From contig DITE01000095.1 of assembly GCA_002422725.1 (NCBI GenBank), forward strand, positions 307 through 52,312: DNA of 52,006 nucleotides, in the 5' to 3' direction. Below the pieces are notes generated by a model that was not told where the DNA came from, made no database searches, and worked only from the letters and a program-made list of their open reading frames with translations. Both the position numbers and the translations under genes were made by a program. Numbering within the stretch: position 1 is the first letter of the stretch; every line of letters begins with the position of its first letter. Shown piece by piece: positions 23,777 to 32,275 of the stretch. The stretch comes from Bacteroidales bacterium UBA6192. GTDB lineage: Bacteria > Bacteroidota > Bacteroidia > Bacteroidales > F082.

Positions 23777-24424
23777 ATGGAAATAACTGCAAAAAAGCTT
23801 GGCGTTCTGGCCTACAGCATACGCGTAAACGATCATCAGGGGGAGCTTCTTGAAGAAGCCAGCGCGGAACAGCCACGCACGATGGTTTTCGGCACAGGCC
23901 GTTTGCTTGGTAGCTTTGAACAAAAACTCATGGGTCTGAAGGCTGGCGACTCATTCGAATTCACATTAAATCCGGCAGAATCATTTGGCGAATACAATCC
24001 GGATATGGTGATGGATCTCCCTGTTGCCGCGTTCATTGTTAAAGGAGAAATAAAGCCCGGCTTGCTCGATATTGGCAATATGATACCGATGATGGATAGC
24101 GAGGGCAATCCTTTTAACGGCAAAGTGATTTCGGTGCTTGGTGATAAGGTCAATATGGATTTTAACCATCCTTTGGCCGGAAAGAGTTTATACACCACCG
24201 GACAGATTCTGGAAGTGAGGGAAGCTACCCATGAAGAACTGAATCCGGTAGCTGCCGGATGCGGCTGCGGCACTCCCAATGACAGTTGTTGTGGTGGTGG
24301 TTCGCATCATGGGCACCATCACGACGATGATCACCATCATCACCACGGCGATGACAACTGTGGGGTGTGTGGAAACGCGCCTGAACTTCAGGGACAGGGC
24401 ATTGGCAGTTGTCAGTGTGTTTAA
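23777..24424 (+). CDS. SlyD-like FKBP-type peptidyl-prolyl isomerase with metal-binding tail
   Basis: 215 aa from MEITAKKLGVLAYSIRV. FKBP core: LLEEASAEQPRTMVFGTGRLLGSFEQKLMGLKAGDSFEF, and a SlyD-type insert-in-flap (about 75-130) followed by NMDFNHPLAGKSLY. The C-terminal 55 residues are rich in His and Cys (CGCGTPNDSCC, HHGHHHDDDHHHHH, CGVCG) like the nickel/zinc-binding tail of SlyD. Acts as a cytoplasmic folding helper and possibly a metal store or chaperone. It follows a metal exporter gene with its own promoter. Confidence 0.92.
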   Translation: MEITAKKLGVLAYSIRVNDHQGELLEEASAEQPRTMVFGTGRLLGSFEQKLMGLKAGDSFEFTLNPAESFGEYNPDMVMDLPVAAFIVKGEIKPGLLDIGNMIPMMDSEGNPFNGKVISVLGDKVNMDFNHPLAGKSLYTTGQILEVREATHEELNPVAAGCGCGTPNDSCCGGGSHHGHHHDDDHHHHHGDDNCGVCGNAPELQGQGIGSCQCV

Positions 24425-24431
24425 CAAAAAA

Positions 24432-24467
24432 AAGACCGGGATGATCATCATTCCGGTCTTTTTTTTT
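24432..24467. terminator. Bidirectional terminator between SlyD-like gene and small membrane protein gene
   Basis: Stem AAGACCGG (24432-24439)/CCGGTCTT (24453-24460), flanked by A8 on the left and T9 on the right, so it can work on both strands. It sits between the stop of the FKBP gene and the stop of the convergent small gene. Confidence 0.9.
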
Positions 24468-24477
24468 GTGATATTTA

Positions 24478-24606
24478 CTAGGGCTTTGGCATCAATTGTC
24501 CATTCATATCGCCTTTTTCTTCGATAAGCGGAGCATGCACAACAGCGTGAATGAGAGCTACTAAACCTAATATCACAAAGGATGTAAAAACAATTAGAGC
24601 GATCAT
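24478..24606 (-). CDS. 42-aa single-pass membrane protein
   Basis: A short gene on the minus strand: ATG complementary to 24604-24606, TAG at 24478-24480. The product starts MIALIVFTSFVILGLVALIH, one hydrophobic helix, then a polar tail HAPLIEEKGDMNGQLMPKP. No family recognised. Support for it being real: a canonical promoter (24641-24671), a leader of about 28 nt, and a shared terminator just after the stop. It may be a small subunit or regulator of a membrane complex; that is a guess. Confidence 0.6.
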   Translation of the reverse strand: MIALIVFTSFVILGLVALIHAVVHAPLIEEKGDMNGQLMPKP

Positions 24607-24640
24607 AGCAGCCTGTTATTAAAATTAACCAATCATTGAG

Positions 24641-24671
24641 CAAACGTAAACAATTCCTTAACATTTTGCAA
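24641..24671 (-). promoter_or_regulatory. Promoter of the 42-aa protein gene
   Basis: On the minus strand TTG (24669-24671), 20-bp spacer, TACGTTTG (24641-24648): a full match to the Bacteroidota -33/-7 arrangement. Confidence 0.7.
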
Positions 24672-24843
24672 GTGCGTTTTCGTTAATTTTACAATTTGCA
24701 GCACTATTGATATTCAATCCAGATAAAATTATTAACATTGCAATGGCAGGTGAAAAACCTGATCCCTTTTGAATATTGAAGAAAAAGCCAGGCGCCAGGC
24801 TTTGTAAACCTCAGATTCACTGTTGATAAATAAATGTAGCCTT

Positions 24844-27800
24844 ATGCCACTCAACCGACTTGATAACCTGAACCGGAAGTTCATTTTTAACGACACCTCG
24901 TTTACGAGCCTGATGAAAAAGCGCATTTATCATGTTTTGCTTATTTCATCGGTCTATGATGCTTTTATGCTGGAGGATGACGGAAGGATTGATGAGCAGA
25001 TTTTCAATGAATATGTTTCCCTGAACTTAAGGTATCCGCCCAGTTTTTTGCTGGCCACCTCAAAAACCGAAGCGGACGAGTTTCTGGCCGAGGAAAAGAT
25101 CGATCTGATCATCATGATGCTCAGTGCCGAAGATAAGGAAACCTATGTGCTGGCGATCGAACTGAAGTCAAAATACCCAAATATCCCCATAGTGGTATTG
25201 GCTCCTTTTTCGCGCGAATTGAACCTGAAGATCGACCGCAAAGAGCTTCGGGCTGTCGACTATGTTTTTAACTGGCTGGGCAATGCCGATATTTTACTTG
25301 CCATCATAAAACTGATCGAGGATAAGATGAATGCTTACCATGACATACGCGATATCGGTGTGCAGTGCATTCTTCTGGTCGAAGATTCCATCAGGTTCTA
25401 CAGCAGCTATCTTCCCAATATTTACAAAATTATCTTCAAACAGTCCAAATCGTTCATGACCGAAGGACTGAATGAGCATCAGAAGATGCTTCGCATGCGG
25501 GGCCGGCCAAAAATTCTGATGGCTACCAATTACGAAGAAGCCATTGAGATTTACAAGAAGTATAAGCAGAATATGTTGGGAATCATTTCTGATATTTCAT
25601 ATGAGCGTGAAGGAAAAATTGATCCCCAGGCTGGCATCAGGTTGTGTCAGGTAGTTAAGAAAAACGATAAGTATATGCCCATGCTGTTGCAGTCGTCTGA
25701 TTCGTCCAACGAAGACATTGCAAAGCAGATCAAGGTAGGTTTTATCAATAAAAACTCCAAGACACTGTCGCTGGAGCTCCGGAATTTCATCAAAGAGTAT
25801 TTTGCCTTTGGCGATTTTGTGTTCAAAGATCCTCAAACGGGCCATGAAGTGATGAGGGCTTCGGATCTGAAAACTATGCAGGAAAAGATTTTCCAGGTCC
25901 CCAACGAGGCGCTTCAATATCACATCGAACGCAACCACTTGTCGAAATGGCTAAGGGCAAGGGCTTTGTTTCCCTTAGCCGACTTGTTTAAGCTCTTTTT
26001 CCCTGAAGATTTTCAGGACTGCGACGAGATCAAACGATTTGTTTTTGATGCCATTGCCCAGTTCAGGCTTAACAAAGCCAGGGGTGTGATTGCCGAGTTT
26101 AACCGCGAAAGCTTCGATGAATACCTGTCTTTTACGCGTATCGGCGATGGATCAATTGGCGGAAAAGCCCGGGGGCTTGCCTTTCTTGATTCGCTCATCA
26201 AGCGCAACAAACTTCACGATAAGTACCCGAAAGTAACGATTGCTATTCCCCGCACTGTGGTGCTGTGCACCGATGTTTTCGACGACTTTATGGAAGAGAA
26301 CAACCTGTATCAGATTGCGCTTTCCGATGATATCACAGATGAGGAAATTCTGAAACATTTTGTCGAAGCACGGCTTCCATTCCGAATCCACGAAGACTTG
26401 TACACACTCATTTCGGTCATTAAAAACCCCCTGGCGGTTAGGTCTTCAAGTATGTTGGAAGATTCACATTACCAACCCTTTGCAGGAATCTACAGTACCT
26501 ATATGATGCCTGTTGTTGAAAATGACGAACGACTGATGATCAAGATGTTGAGCAATGCCATAAAAAGTGTTTATGCATCAGCGTTTTACAAGGACAGCAA
26601 AGCGTATATGATGGCAACAAAGAATGTGATCGACGAAGAAAAGATGGCCATCGTTATGCAGGAAGTTTGCGGCAAATCCTACGGCACGCGATATTATCCG
26701 GCCTGTTCGGGTGTTGCCCGCTCGATAAACTTTTACCCGATTCCGCCCGAGAAACCCGAAGATGGGATTGCCAGTATCGCACTTGGTTTGGGAAAATATA
26801 TCGTTGATGGGGGACTTTCACTTCGGTTTTCGCCCAAGTACCCGCAAAAAGTGCTTCAAACCAGCATGCCCGACATGGCATTGCGCGAAACACAAAAGCA
26901 TTTCTTTGCCCTGAATCTCGATCCCGATAGTTTTCAACCCAATGTGGACGATGCGGCAAACCTGCTGCAGCTCAGGCTGACCGAGGCAGAAAAAGACGGC
27001 TCCATTAAGTATGTTTGCTCCACCTATGATTATCAGAACGATATCTTACGCGATGGCTATCTTGAAGAGGGCAAGAAAGTGGTAACATTTTCGAATATTC
27101 TGAAGCACAATACTTTTCCCCTGGCAAAGATTATCGAAAATGTGCTGGAGATAGGGCAGCTCGAAATGGGCAAGCCTATTGAGATTGAGTTTGCTGTTGA
27201 ACTCAATAAACCCAAAGATGTGCATCAGGTGTTTTATGTGCTGCAGATCAGACCCATAGTGAGTAGTAACGATTCGGTCGATTTCGATATTGAGAACCTG
27301 CCGGCCGACAAAGCTATAATCACCGCCAACCATGCTTTAGGAAATGGTTTGATTGGTGGCATACGCGATTTTGTGTATGTGCGGCCTGAGCATTTCGATC
27401 CTTCCAAAACCCGTGAAATAGCCGAGCTTGTCGGGCAGATTAATCATGGATTTCTCGAAAGAGACGAAAATTATATACTTGTCGGGCCTGGTCGCTGGGG
27501 ATCGAGTGACCCCTGGCTTGGCATTCCGGTGAAATGGCCCCAGATTTCAGCAGCCCGCATAATAGTTGAATCCGGACTGGAGCATTACCGCATCGATCCG
27601 AGCCAGGGAACCCATTTTTTTCAAAACCTGACCTCATTTGGTGTCGGCTACCTGACGATCAATCCCTTCATTAACGATGGCACCTACGATCTGGAGTATC
27701 TTGGAAAGCAGGATGTTATTTACGAAAATCATTATATCAGGCACATCAGGTTTTCGAGCGATCTGATGATACTGATCGATGGGCGCAAAAACATGGGGGT

Positions 27801-27852
27801 AATTCTGAAAGAAGGCGAGAAGCTGAAGATGATGCCTGTTGAAAAGAAATGA
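24844..27852 (+). CDS. PEP synthase-like protein: pseudo-receiver region plus PPDK N-terminal (ATP-binding) domain
   Basis: 1002 aa from MPLNRLDNLNRKF (an ATG seven codons upstream is possible). The N-terminal about 370 residues contain two receiver-like segments (HVLLISSVYDAFML ... IDLIIMMLSAED; then CILLVEDSIRFYSSYLP), without a complete phospho-acceptor signature. The middle has the pyruvate-phosphate-dikinase ATP-binding domain: GDGSIGGKARGLAFLD, then PLAVRSSSMLEDSHYQPFAGIYSTY and VVEIEFAVEL-like strands near VLQIRPI. The swivelling phosphohistidine domain and the TIM-barrel PEP/pyruvate domain of true PEP synthase are absent; instead about 180 C-terminal residues (ILVGPGRWGSSDPWLGIPVKW) of unknown role follow. 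A conserved but uncharacterised type in Bacteroidota; probably an ATP-dependent regulatory or transfer protein. Confidence 0.8.
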   Translation: MPLNRLDNLNRKFIFNDTSFTSLMKKRIYHVLLISSVYDAFMLEDDGRIDEQIFNEYVSLNLRYPPSFLLATSKTEADEFLAEEKIDLIIMMLSAEDKETYVLAIELKSKYPNIPIVVLAPFSRELNLKIDRKELRAVDYVFNWLGNADILLAIIKLIEDKMNAYHDIRDIGVQCILLVEDSIRFYSSYLPNIYKIIFKQSKSFMTEGLNEHQKMLRMRGRPKILMATNYEEAIEIYKKYKQNMLGIISDISYEREGKIDPQAGIRLCQVVKKNDKYMPMLLQSSDSSNEDIAKQIKVGFINKNSKTLSLELRNFIKEYFAFGDFVFKDPQTGHEVMRASDLKTMQEKIFQVPNEALQYHIERNHLSKWLRARALFPLADLFKLFFPEDFQDCDEIKRFVFDAIAQFRLNKARGVIAEFNRESFDEYLSFTRIGDGSIGGKARGLAFLDSLIKRNKLHDKYPKVTIAIPRTVVLCTDVFDDFMEENNLYQIALSDDITDEEILKHFVEARLPFRIHEDLYTLISVIKNPLAVRSSSMLEDSHYQPFAGIYSTYMMPVVENDERLMIKMLSNAIKSVYASAFYKDSKAYMMATKNVIDEEKMAIVMQEVCGKSYGTRYYPACSGVARSINFYPIPPEKPEDGIASIALGLGKYIVDGGLSLRFSPKYPQKVLQTSMPDMALRETQKHFFALNLDPDSFQPNVDDAANLLQLRLTEAEKDGSIKYVCSTYDYQNDILRDGYLEEGKKVVTFSNILKHNTFPLAKIIENVLEIGQLEMGKPIEIEFAVELNKPKDVHQVFYVLQIRPIVSSNDSVDFDIENLPADKAIITANHALGNGLIGGIRDFVYVRPEHFDPSKTREIAELVGQINHGFLERDENYILVGPGRWGSSDPWLGIPVKWPQISAARIIVESGLEHYRIDPSQGTHFFQNLTSFGVGYLTINPFINDGTYDLEYLGKQDVIYENHYIRHIRFSSDLMILIDGRKNMGVILKEGEKLKMMPVEKK

Positions 27853-27895
27853 TGCTGTAAGGCTTTGCCATTTGTTCCGATGAAAAAGAGATTTC

Positions 27896-27991
27896 AGGGC
27901 TACGCCCCTTATTTTACTGTGCTAATATTTACCTGCTAGGAAGACAACAGGGCTACGCCCCCGCCGCTGGCGCGGATTTGCAATCCTTGCC
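27896..27991. repeat. REP-like repeats and left inverted repeat beside RAYT gene
   Basis: Two 14-bp copies of CAGGGCTACGCCCC (27896-27909, 27948-27961), each a GGGC-TAC-GCCC hairpin. A 33-bp segment at 27959-27991 is the inverse of 28689-28721 with two mismatches. From about 28003 the related GGTTGGCGCGAATTGCAACC motif follows. Such palindromes are typical substrates of REP-associated transposases. Confidence 0.75.
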
Positions 27992-28055
27992 AAACACCAC
28001 GGTTGGCGCGAATTGCAACCCGTGCCAACCTTATTTTCGCGCAAAAGCTTATTAT

Positions 28056-28586
28056 TCAGCTCAATAATGTTATTTCAAATAATCCATTTTGTCCTGAATA
28101 GTTGAGTGCACTGCTGTAAACATAATCTTCTGGCCTGAAGACAAGACCTTTTTCTACTGGATTAAAATGAATGTAGTTTAACTTTTCTTGTATTACTTTG
28201 TTGCTCCACACTTCGATCGGTTTGTTATCTGATCGCCAGAAACGGTATTCCTGCTCTGTTGCAAATTGTTGAAGCAACCATTCTTTTCTGCTTTCCTTAT
28301 CATTTTCCTGAATCGCTATTATTACCGCCTTACTTGTTAACTTTTTAAAATCCCTCAATATATCAGAAAAAGAATCTTGTCCGGTTGCTCTGGCGAGTAA
28401 GTGGACATGATTTGTCATGATGCACCAGGCGAATATTTCAAGACCTTTGTTTTGACAGCAATAAGTCAGGTTTTCAATGAGAATGTCTTTGTACTGATTT
28501 CTTGTGAAGACATCCACCCACCCCTGCACGGCAAAAGTGACAAAGTAGGTGCCATCAGGATTATGGAATTTGTACTTTCGACTCAT
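28056..28586 (-). CDS. REP-associated tyrosine transposase (RAYT, Y1_Tnp family)
   Basis: 176 aa. HUH motif in CIMTNHVHLLARAT (about residues 54-67), an N-terminal GTYFVTFAVQGWVDVF, and the C-terminal NYIHFNPVEKGLVFRPEDYVYSSA typical of RAYTs, with the probable catalytic tyrosine in that region. Full length and uninterrupted. RAYTs cut and move single-stranded DNA next to REP palindromes; here GC-rich inverted repeats lie on both sides. It is a single domesticated-looking copy rather than an IS with a second gene. Confidence 0.93.
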   Translation of the reverse strand: MSRKYKFHNPDGTYFVTFAVQGWVDVFTRNQYKDILIENLTYCCQNKGLEIFAWCIMTNHVHLLARATGQDSFSDILRDFKKLTSKAVIIAIQENDKESRKEWLLQQFATEQEYRFWRSDNKPIEVWSNKVIQEKLNYIHFNPVEKGLVFRPEDYVYSSALNYSGQNGLFEITLLS

Positions 28587-28688
28587 GTATCAAAACTAAT
28601 CAATTAATGAGTATGTTGCTCAACTGATTATGTAACTTGTATTACCACTTGCTACTTCAATTTTATGAGTAAAAGTTACTTTTCTGTA

Positions 28689-28721
28689 GGCACGGATTAC
28701 AAATCCGCGCCAGCGGCGGGG
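28689..28721. repeat. Right inverted repeat beside RAYT gene
   Basis: 33 bp inverse of 27959-27991 (two mismatches, the outer 22 bp perfect, containing CCGCGCCAGCGGCGGGG). Together they bracket the transposase gene. Confidence 0.85.
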
Positions 28722-28764
28722 TGAATCATACACCGACTTGGAACAAGCTGATCCCTGAAACATG

Positions 28765-29030
28765 CGACCCCGCTGGGGTCGTAAATTGTTTTTTTGCCTT
28801 TTTCTACACACATGCAACTCCTCCGGAGTAGGGTTGTTCGTTTGGGATTTCCGATACATTGTGAGTATTGACCCCAGAGGGGTCAGATGTGTATAGAAAA
28901 CGATATAATAAATTCCATCGACCCCATCGGGGTCGCATGTGTGTAAAGATTCCCATGGCTGGCGCGGATATGCAACCGACCGAAGGGAGCTCAGCGCAGT
29001 TAATCCGCGCAAGCCGCAGATAAGTTGGCA
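28765..29030. repeat. Array of GACCCC hairpins and REP-like sequence
   Basis: Four hairpins: 28765-28781 (CGACCCC-gct-GGGGTCG), 28815-28836 (CAACTCCTCCGGAGTAGGGTTG region), 28869-28885 (TGACCCC-aga-GGGGTCA), 28919-28935 (CGACCCC-atc-GGGGTCG). Each has an adjoining CATGTGTGTA-like arm in one or other orientation. A REP-like GCTGGCGCGGATATGCAACC follows at about 28959. Reading frames across this stretch are products of the repeats, not genes. Confidence 0.75.
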
Positions 29031-30872
29031 TTAATGAATCATGTTTCTGGGATCAAGAATTTTGTCGAGTTCGTCTTTTGACATCAGTTGTTTCTCAAGC
29101 ACCAGATCATACACACTTTTGCCTGTTTCGAGGGCTTCGCGGGCAATGACGGTGGAGGTGTCGTAGCCCAGGTATGGATTCAGGGCCGTGACAAGGCCAA
29201 TGGAGTGCTGAACCATCTCGCGGCAGCGGTCTTCGTTGGCAGTGATCTCTGCGATGCACCGTGTAGTGAGCACCTGCATCCCGTTCTTCAGCATCTCGAT
29301 CGACTCGAAAAGACTTTGCACGATGACGGGTTCCATCACATTCAGTTCAAGTTGTCCTGCCTCGGCAGCAAGGGCCACGGTGAGATCGTTTCCGATGACC
29401 TTAAAAGCAATCTGATTGACCACCTCAGGAATAACCGGATTCACCTTGCCCGGCATAATAGTTGAACCTGGTTGCATAGGAGGCAGGTTAATTTCATTGA
29501 TGCCTGCTCTTGGGCCCGAAGACAGCAAACGCAAATCATTCGACATTTTCGAAAGTTTCACGGCCAGTCGTTTCAACGAGCCTGAGTAGGTGACAAAATC
29601 ACCGGTGTCCTGGGTTGCTTCAACCAGGTTTCGGGCCAGTCGGATATCCATTCCTGTAATGACACGCAGGTAAGGAATAATTTTATCACCGTATTTCGGG
29701 TCGGCATTGATACCTGTTCCAATGGCGGTTCCACCCATATTGACTTCGAGAAAAAGTGCAGAGGTTCGGTTAAGTAACTGAATTTCTTCTTCCAGGGTAA
29801 CGGCAAAAGCCAGAAAAGTTTGCCCGAGTGTCATCGGAACAGCATCCTGAAGCTGTGTGCGCCCCATTTTGATGATATGCGCAAATTCCCTGGCTTTTTT
29901 GTGCAGGGTTTTGATCAGTTCCTGAAGCACAATAATCAGTTTTTCGTTGGCTTTGATCAGGGCAATTTTGATGGCTGTGGGGTAAGCGTCATTTGTCGAC
30001 TGCGAAAGGTTAACATGGTTGTTTGGGTGACAAAATTCATATTCTCCACGTTCTTTGCCCAATATTTCGAGGGCGCGGTTGGCAATCACCTCATTGGCAT
30101 TCATATTGGTCGATGTTCCGGCACCGCCTTGTATCATGTCGACCACAAAATGCGAGTGAAACCTGTTGTCGATAATTTCCTGACAGGCTTTCACAATAGC
30201 ATCGGCAATTTCTTTGGGGAGCTGACCCAGCTCATAGTTGGCTTTTGCTGCCGCCATTTTCACCATGGCCAGGGCATTGATAAAGTCGGGAAAGAAATTA
30301 AGAGTTATTCCGCTGATGTTAAAATTTTCGAGAGCCCTGAGGGTCTGAATGCCATAGTAATACTCATAGGGAACCTCCCTGTCGCCAAGCAGGTCGTGCT
30401 CCAGCCGGGTTTTCCCCGATTCATATTGCGATGTCACATTTATTGCCTTGGCGTTGGCATGGCGCATGCGTCGCGAAACCACTTTGGTAATATTTGAAAG
30501 GATAACCAAGGCAATGGAACCGGAGCTTTTGAACAGGTCCTTGTTGATTTTCAAAATCAGGGTGTCGTCAACTGCCCTTGCCGATGTGGAGTGTGGCGAG
30601 TCTTCCATCAGCGAACCTTCGCCCAGGAAATCGTAACGCCCGAAAAAAGTTATGCGTTGTTCTTCGCCAAAAGCAGTTGTTTTGTACAACTCTACCTTTC
30701 CATCAACAATCAGAAATATGTCGTGACGTGGATTATTTTCCCTGAAAAGCAGATCACCTTTAACCAATGTCTGCTCAAGTGATTCTTCTGCAATGACGCG
30801 GATTTCTTCTTTGCTGAGTCCTTTGAACAATTCTATATTGCTGATAAACAATATTCTGTCTGATAGATCCAT
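29031..30872 (-). CDS. aspA: Aspartate ammonia-lyase with N-terminal cyclic-nucleotide-binding-type domain
   Basis: 613 aa. Residues 1-140 form a cNMP-binding fold (FKGLSKEEIRVIAEE, FRENNPRHDIFLIVDGKVELYKT, FLGEGSLMEDSPHSTSARAV, LILKINKDLF). Residues about 155-613 are a complete aspartase/fumarase-family enzyme: TRLEHDLLGDREVPYEYYYGIQT, GGAGTSTNMNANEVIANRA, HPNNHVNLSQSTNDAYPTA, and the signature GSTIMPGKVNPVIPE (469-483). Aspartase deaminates aspartate to fumarate and ammonia. E. coli AspA is 478 aa and lacks the first domain. In the phosphate-binding cassette the usual arginine seems replaced (PHSTSA), so the domain may sense another ligand or none. Single gene with own promoter. Confidence 0.93.
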   Translation of the reverse strand: MDLSDRILFISNIELFKGLSKEEIRVIAEESLEQTLVKGDLLFRENNPRHDIFLIVDGKVELYKTTAFGEEQRITFFGRYDFLGEGSLMEDSPHSTSARAVDDTLILKINKDLFKSSGSIALVILSNITKVVSRRMRHANAKAINVTSQYESGKTRLEHDLLGDREVPYEYYYGIQTLRALENFNISGITLNFFPDFINALAMVKMAAAKANYELGQLPKEIADAIVKACQEIIDNRFHSHFVVDMIQGGAGTSTNMNANEVIANRALEILGKERGEYEFCHPNNHVNLSQSTNDAYPTAIKIALIKANEKLIIVLQELIKTLHKKAREFAHIIKMGRTQLQDAVPMTLGQTFLAFAVTLEEEIQLLNRTSALFLEVNMGGTAIGTGINADPKYGDKIIPYLRVITGMDIRLARNLVEATQDTGDFVTYSGSLKRLAVKLSKMSNDLRLLSSGPRAGINEINLPPMQPGSTIMPGKVNPVIPEVVNQIAFKVIGNDLTVALAAEAGQLELNVMEPVIVQSLFESIEMLKNGMQVLTTRCIAEITANEDRCREMVQHSIGLVTALNPYLGYDTSTVIAREALETGKSVYDLVLEKQLMSKDELDKILDPRNMIH

Positions 30873-30901
30873 GGCGTCTTAAATTGGTGTTAATAATATA
30901 A

Positions 30902-30909
30902 CAAAGATA
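30902..30909 (-). promoter_or_regulatory. -7 promoter element of the aspartase gene
   Basis: Minus strand TATCTTTG, 29 bp before the start codon; the -33 region is not clear. Confidence 0.5.
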
Positions 30910-31063
30910 AGGTTTTTGCGAATAACCTATGCGGATTGCGGTGGCAACATCATTTGATCTTTGATGATAAGTTTGGCAGATTTTTCACTGAAGGCTATTC
31001 TTAGGCGAGTAGAATAAGTCGGACTTGTTAAGGGAAATAGTCACAGACTATGTTGAGTGGGGG

Positions 31064-31576
31064 CTATATCTCTTCAACAAATAAACCATTATCATTTATT
31101 TTTTTAATTGTATCAACATATAGCTCATCGGAGATAAGATATGTATAAAAATCATTACCGAACTCAATTCTTACACTCGAGTTCTTTATTACCAACTTAC
31201 CCCAAATATGTTCTCGTAATATTAATTTTAATGTCATAATGACTTCATTATCTGTTGAAAAATTGTAATTTTCAGTTAAGTTATTGAACAATTTTTCTAA
31301 ATCATCACAATATAGGCTCTTAATAGCACTATTATTAACATCGTAATAAAATTTTTCCAGTTCAGTCAACTTAATTCGGTTTAACTCATATTTATGAAGT
31401 ACCGCCTCGTAAGACTTTAAATATTGATCTTCAACTTTGAGATAATCTGAAGCAGTCAACTTATAATCACCAAAACTCTTACCTATATCAGAAATAGAAG
31501 TCCATTCATCTTTAGAATAAACACCATCTTTTTCTCTATTTTTCGGATTATATTTTGTTATTCTATATGTTTTCAT
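31064..31576 (-). CDS. Uncharacterised protein, possible immunity protein
   Basis: 170 aa, acidic, no signal peptide or membrane segment. It opens MKTYRITKYNPKNREKDGVYSKDEWTSISDIGKSF, a beginning I associate with conserved hypothetical proteins scattered across Firmicutes and Bacteroidota, some near toxin genes. Very AT-rich compared with its core neighbours. Its ATG follows directly on the stop codon of a short coding stub (31577-31642), an arrangement typical of immunity genes displaced with the tail of their toxin. Function not known. Confidence 0.65.
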   Translation of the reverse strand: MKTYRITKYNPKNREKDGVYSKDEWTSISDIGKSFGDYKLTASDYLKVEDQYLKSYEAVLHKYELNRIKLTELEKFYYDVNNSAIKSLYCDDLEKLFNNLTENYNFSTDNEVIMTLKLILREHIWGKLVIKNSSVRIEFGNDFYTYLISDELYVDTIKKINDNGLFVEEI

Positions 31577-31642
31577 TATTTATCAACTTTAACATTTAAC
31601 TCTTCATTATAAGTCCCATCCGCGTTAGAACAATAACTGGCT
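31577..31642 (-). pseudogene. Coding stub ending at the next gene's start
   Basis: On the minus strand a 21-codon tail ending SNADGTYNEELNVKVDK-stop abuts the ATG of 31064-31576 with no gap. A stop codon in frame just upstream means nothing longer remains. It could be the 3' remnant of a toxin module; too short to identify. Confidence 0.35.
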
Positions 31643-31655
31643 TAAGATATTCTGC

Positions 31656-32114
31656 TCATTCTATTTTATCAAATACAAAACCATGAGAATTACAATCAAA
31701 GCGATACTTAATTTTTACTCCCATACCCATAAGAAGGGAGTATTCCAATTTTTTCCCTTTTTTAGTTACTCTGTAAGGTAAAATATTAACAAAAAAACAC
31801 CCTTTTTCATGCCTTATTGGTATAACCCTTAATAACTCAATACTCTTTTTGTTGGATGTCAAACTAATGAGTTGTTTGTATTCAATCAGCTTTATTTCCA
31901 CATTACCTATTTTTTGGGGAAGATGGCTTGTCGTTAAATACTCGTATTCAACCATGAGTGAATTGATATTCTTTGCAAGAGAAGAATCACAATAAACCAT
32001 CATCGCGTGGATATATATATTTGAAAGATCAGTCGATTCCGTACTGTTGATGATTTGACCAAACAAAGAATGCGACATAATGAAGGTTAGCGCTGAAATT
32101 ATTAATGTTCTCAT
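31656..32114 (-). CDS. Uncharacterised exported protein
   Basis: 152 aa with a signal peptide (MRTLIISALTFIMSHSLFGQ) and a basic, beta-rich remainder (KIGNVEIKLIEYKQLISLTSNKKSIELLRVIPIRHEKGCFFVNILPYRV). No family recognised. AT-rich, like its two neighbours. One base separates its ATG from the stop of a broken coding stub. Possibly a periplasmic immunity or accessory protein; inference from context only. Confidence 0.6.
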   Translation of the reverse strand: MRTLIISALTFIMSHSLFGQIINSTESTDLSNIYIHAMMVYCDSSLAKNINSLMVEYEYLTTSHLPQKIGNVEIKLIEYKQLISLTSNKKSIELLRVIPIRHEKGCFFVNILPYRVTKKGKKLEYSLLMGMGVKIKYRFDCNSHGFVFDKIE

Positions 32115-32115
32115 T

Positions 32116-32210
32116 TTATACGTATTGTTCTAATTTATCTAATGGGAATGTTCCAACTGTACCGTTGCTTTCCGCTCGGCGTAGTCTTTGACTACAACTA
32201 TATCCTTGTA
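32116..32210 (-). pseudogene. Frameshifted coding remnant before 31656-32114
   Basis: Minus strand reads DIVVVKDYAERKAT in one frame, then TVGTFPLDKLEQYV-stop in another, one base being out of register. The stop lies 1 bp before the next ATG. Contains the palindrome GTAGTC-TTT-GACTAC. A similar GACTAC-CCG-GC segment lies just before the next gene in the cluster (about 32700-32730). Confidence 0.4.
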
Positions 32211-32275
32211 AATAATACACCAAACATATTCATAAAATTCTCATAATCATTCGGCTGAATTTTTTTCAGCAGACT

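Noticed and set aside
27896..28055. CRISPR-like repeat array near the transposase
   Set aside because: Repeats are palindromic, of unequal length and without regular spacers; REP elements fit better. No cas genes in the window.
28620..29031. Reading frames of 130 and 75 codons across the GACCCC hairpin array
   Set aside because: They translate the palindromic repeats, overlap each other, and lack any conserved domain; the DNA pattern is explained by REP-like hairpins.
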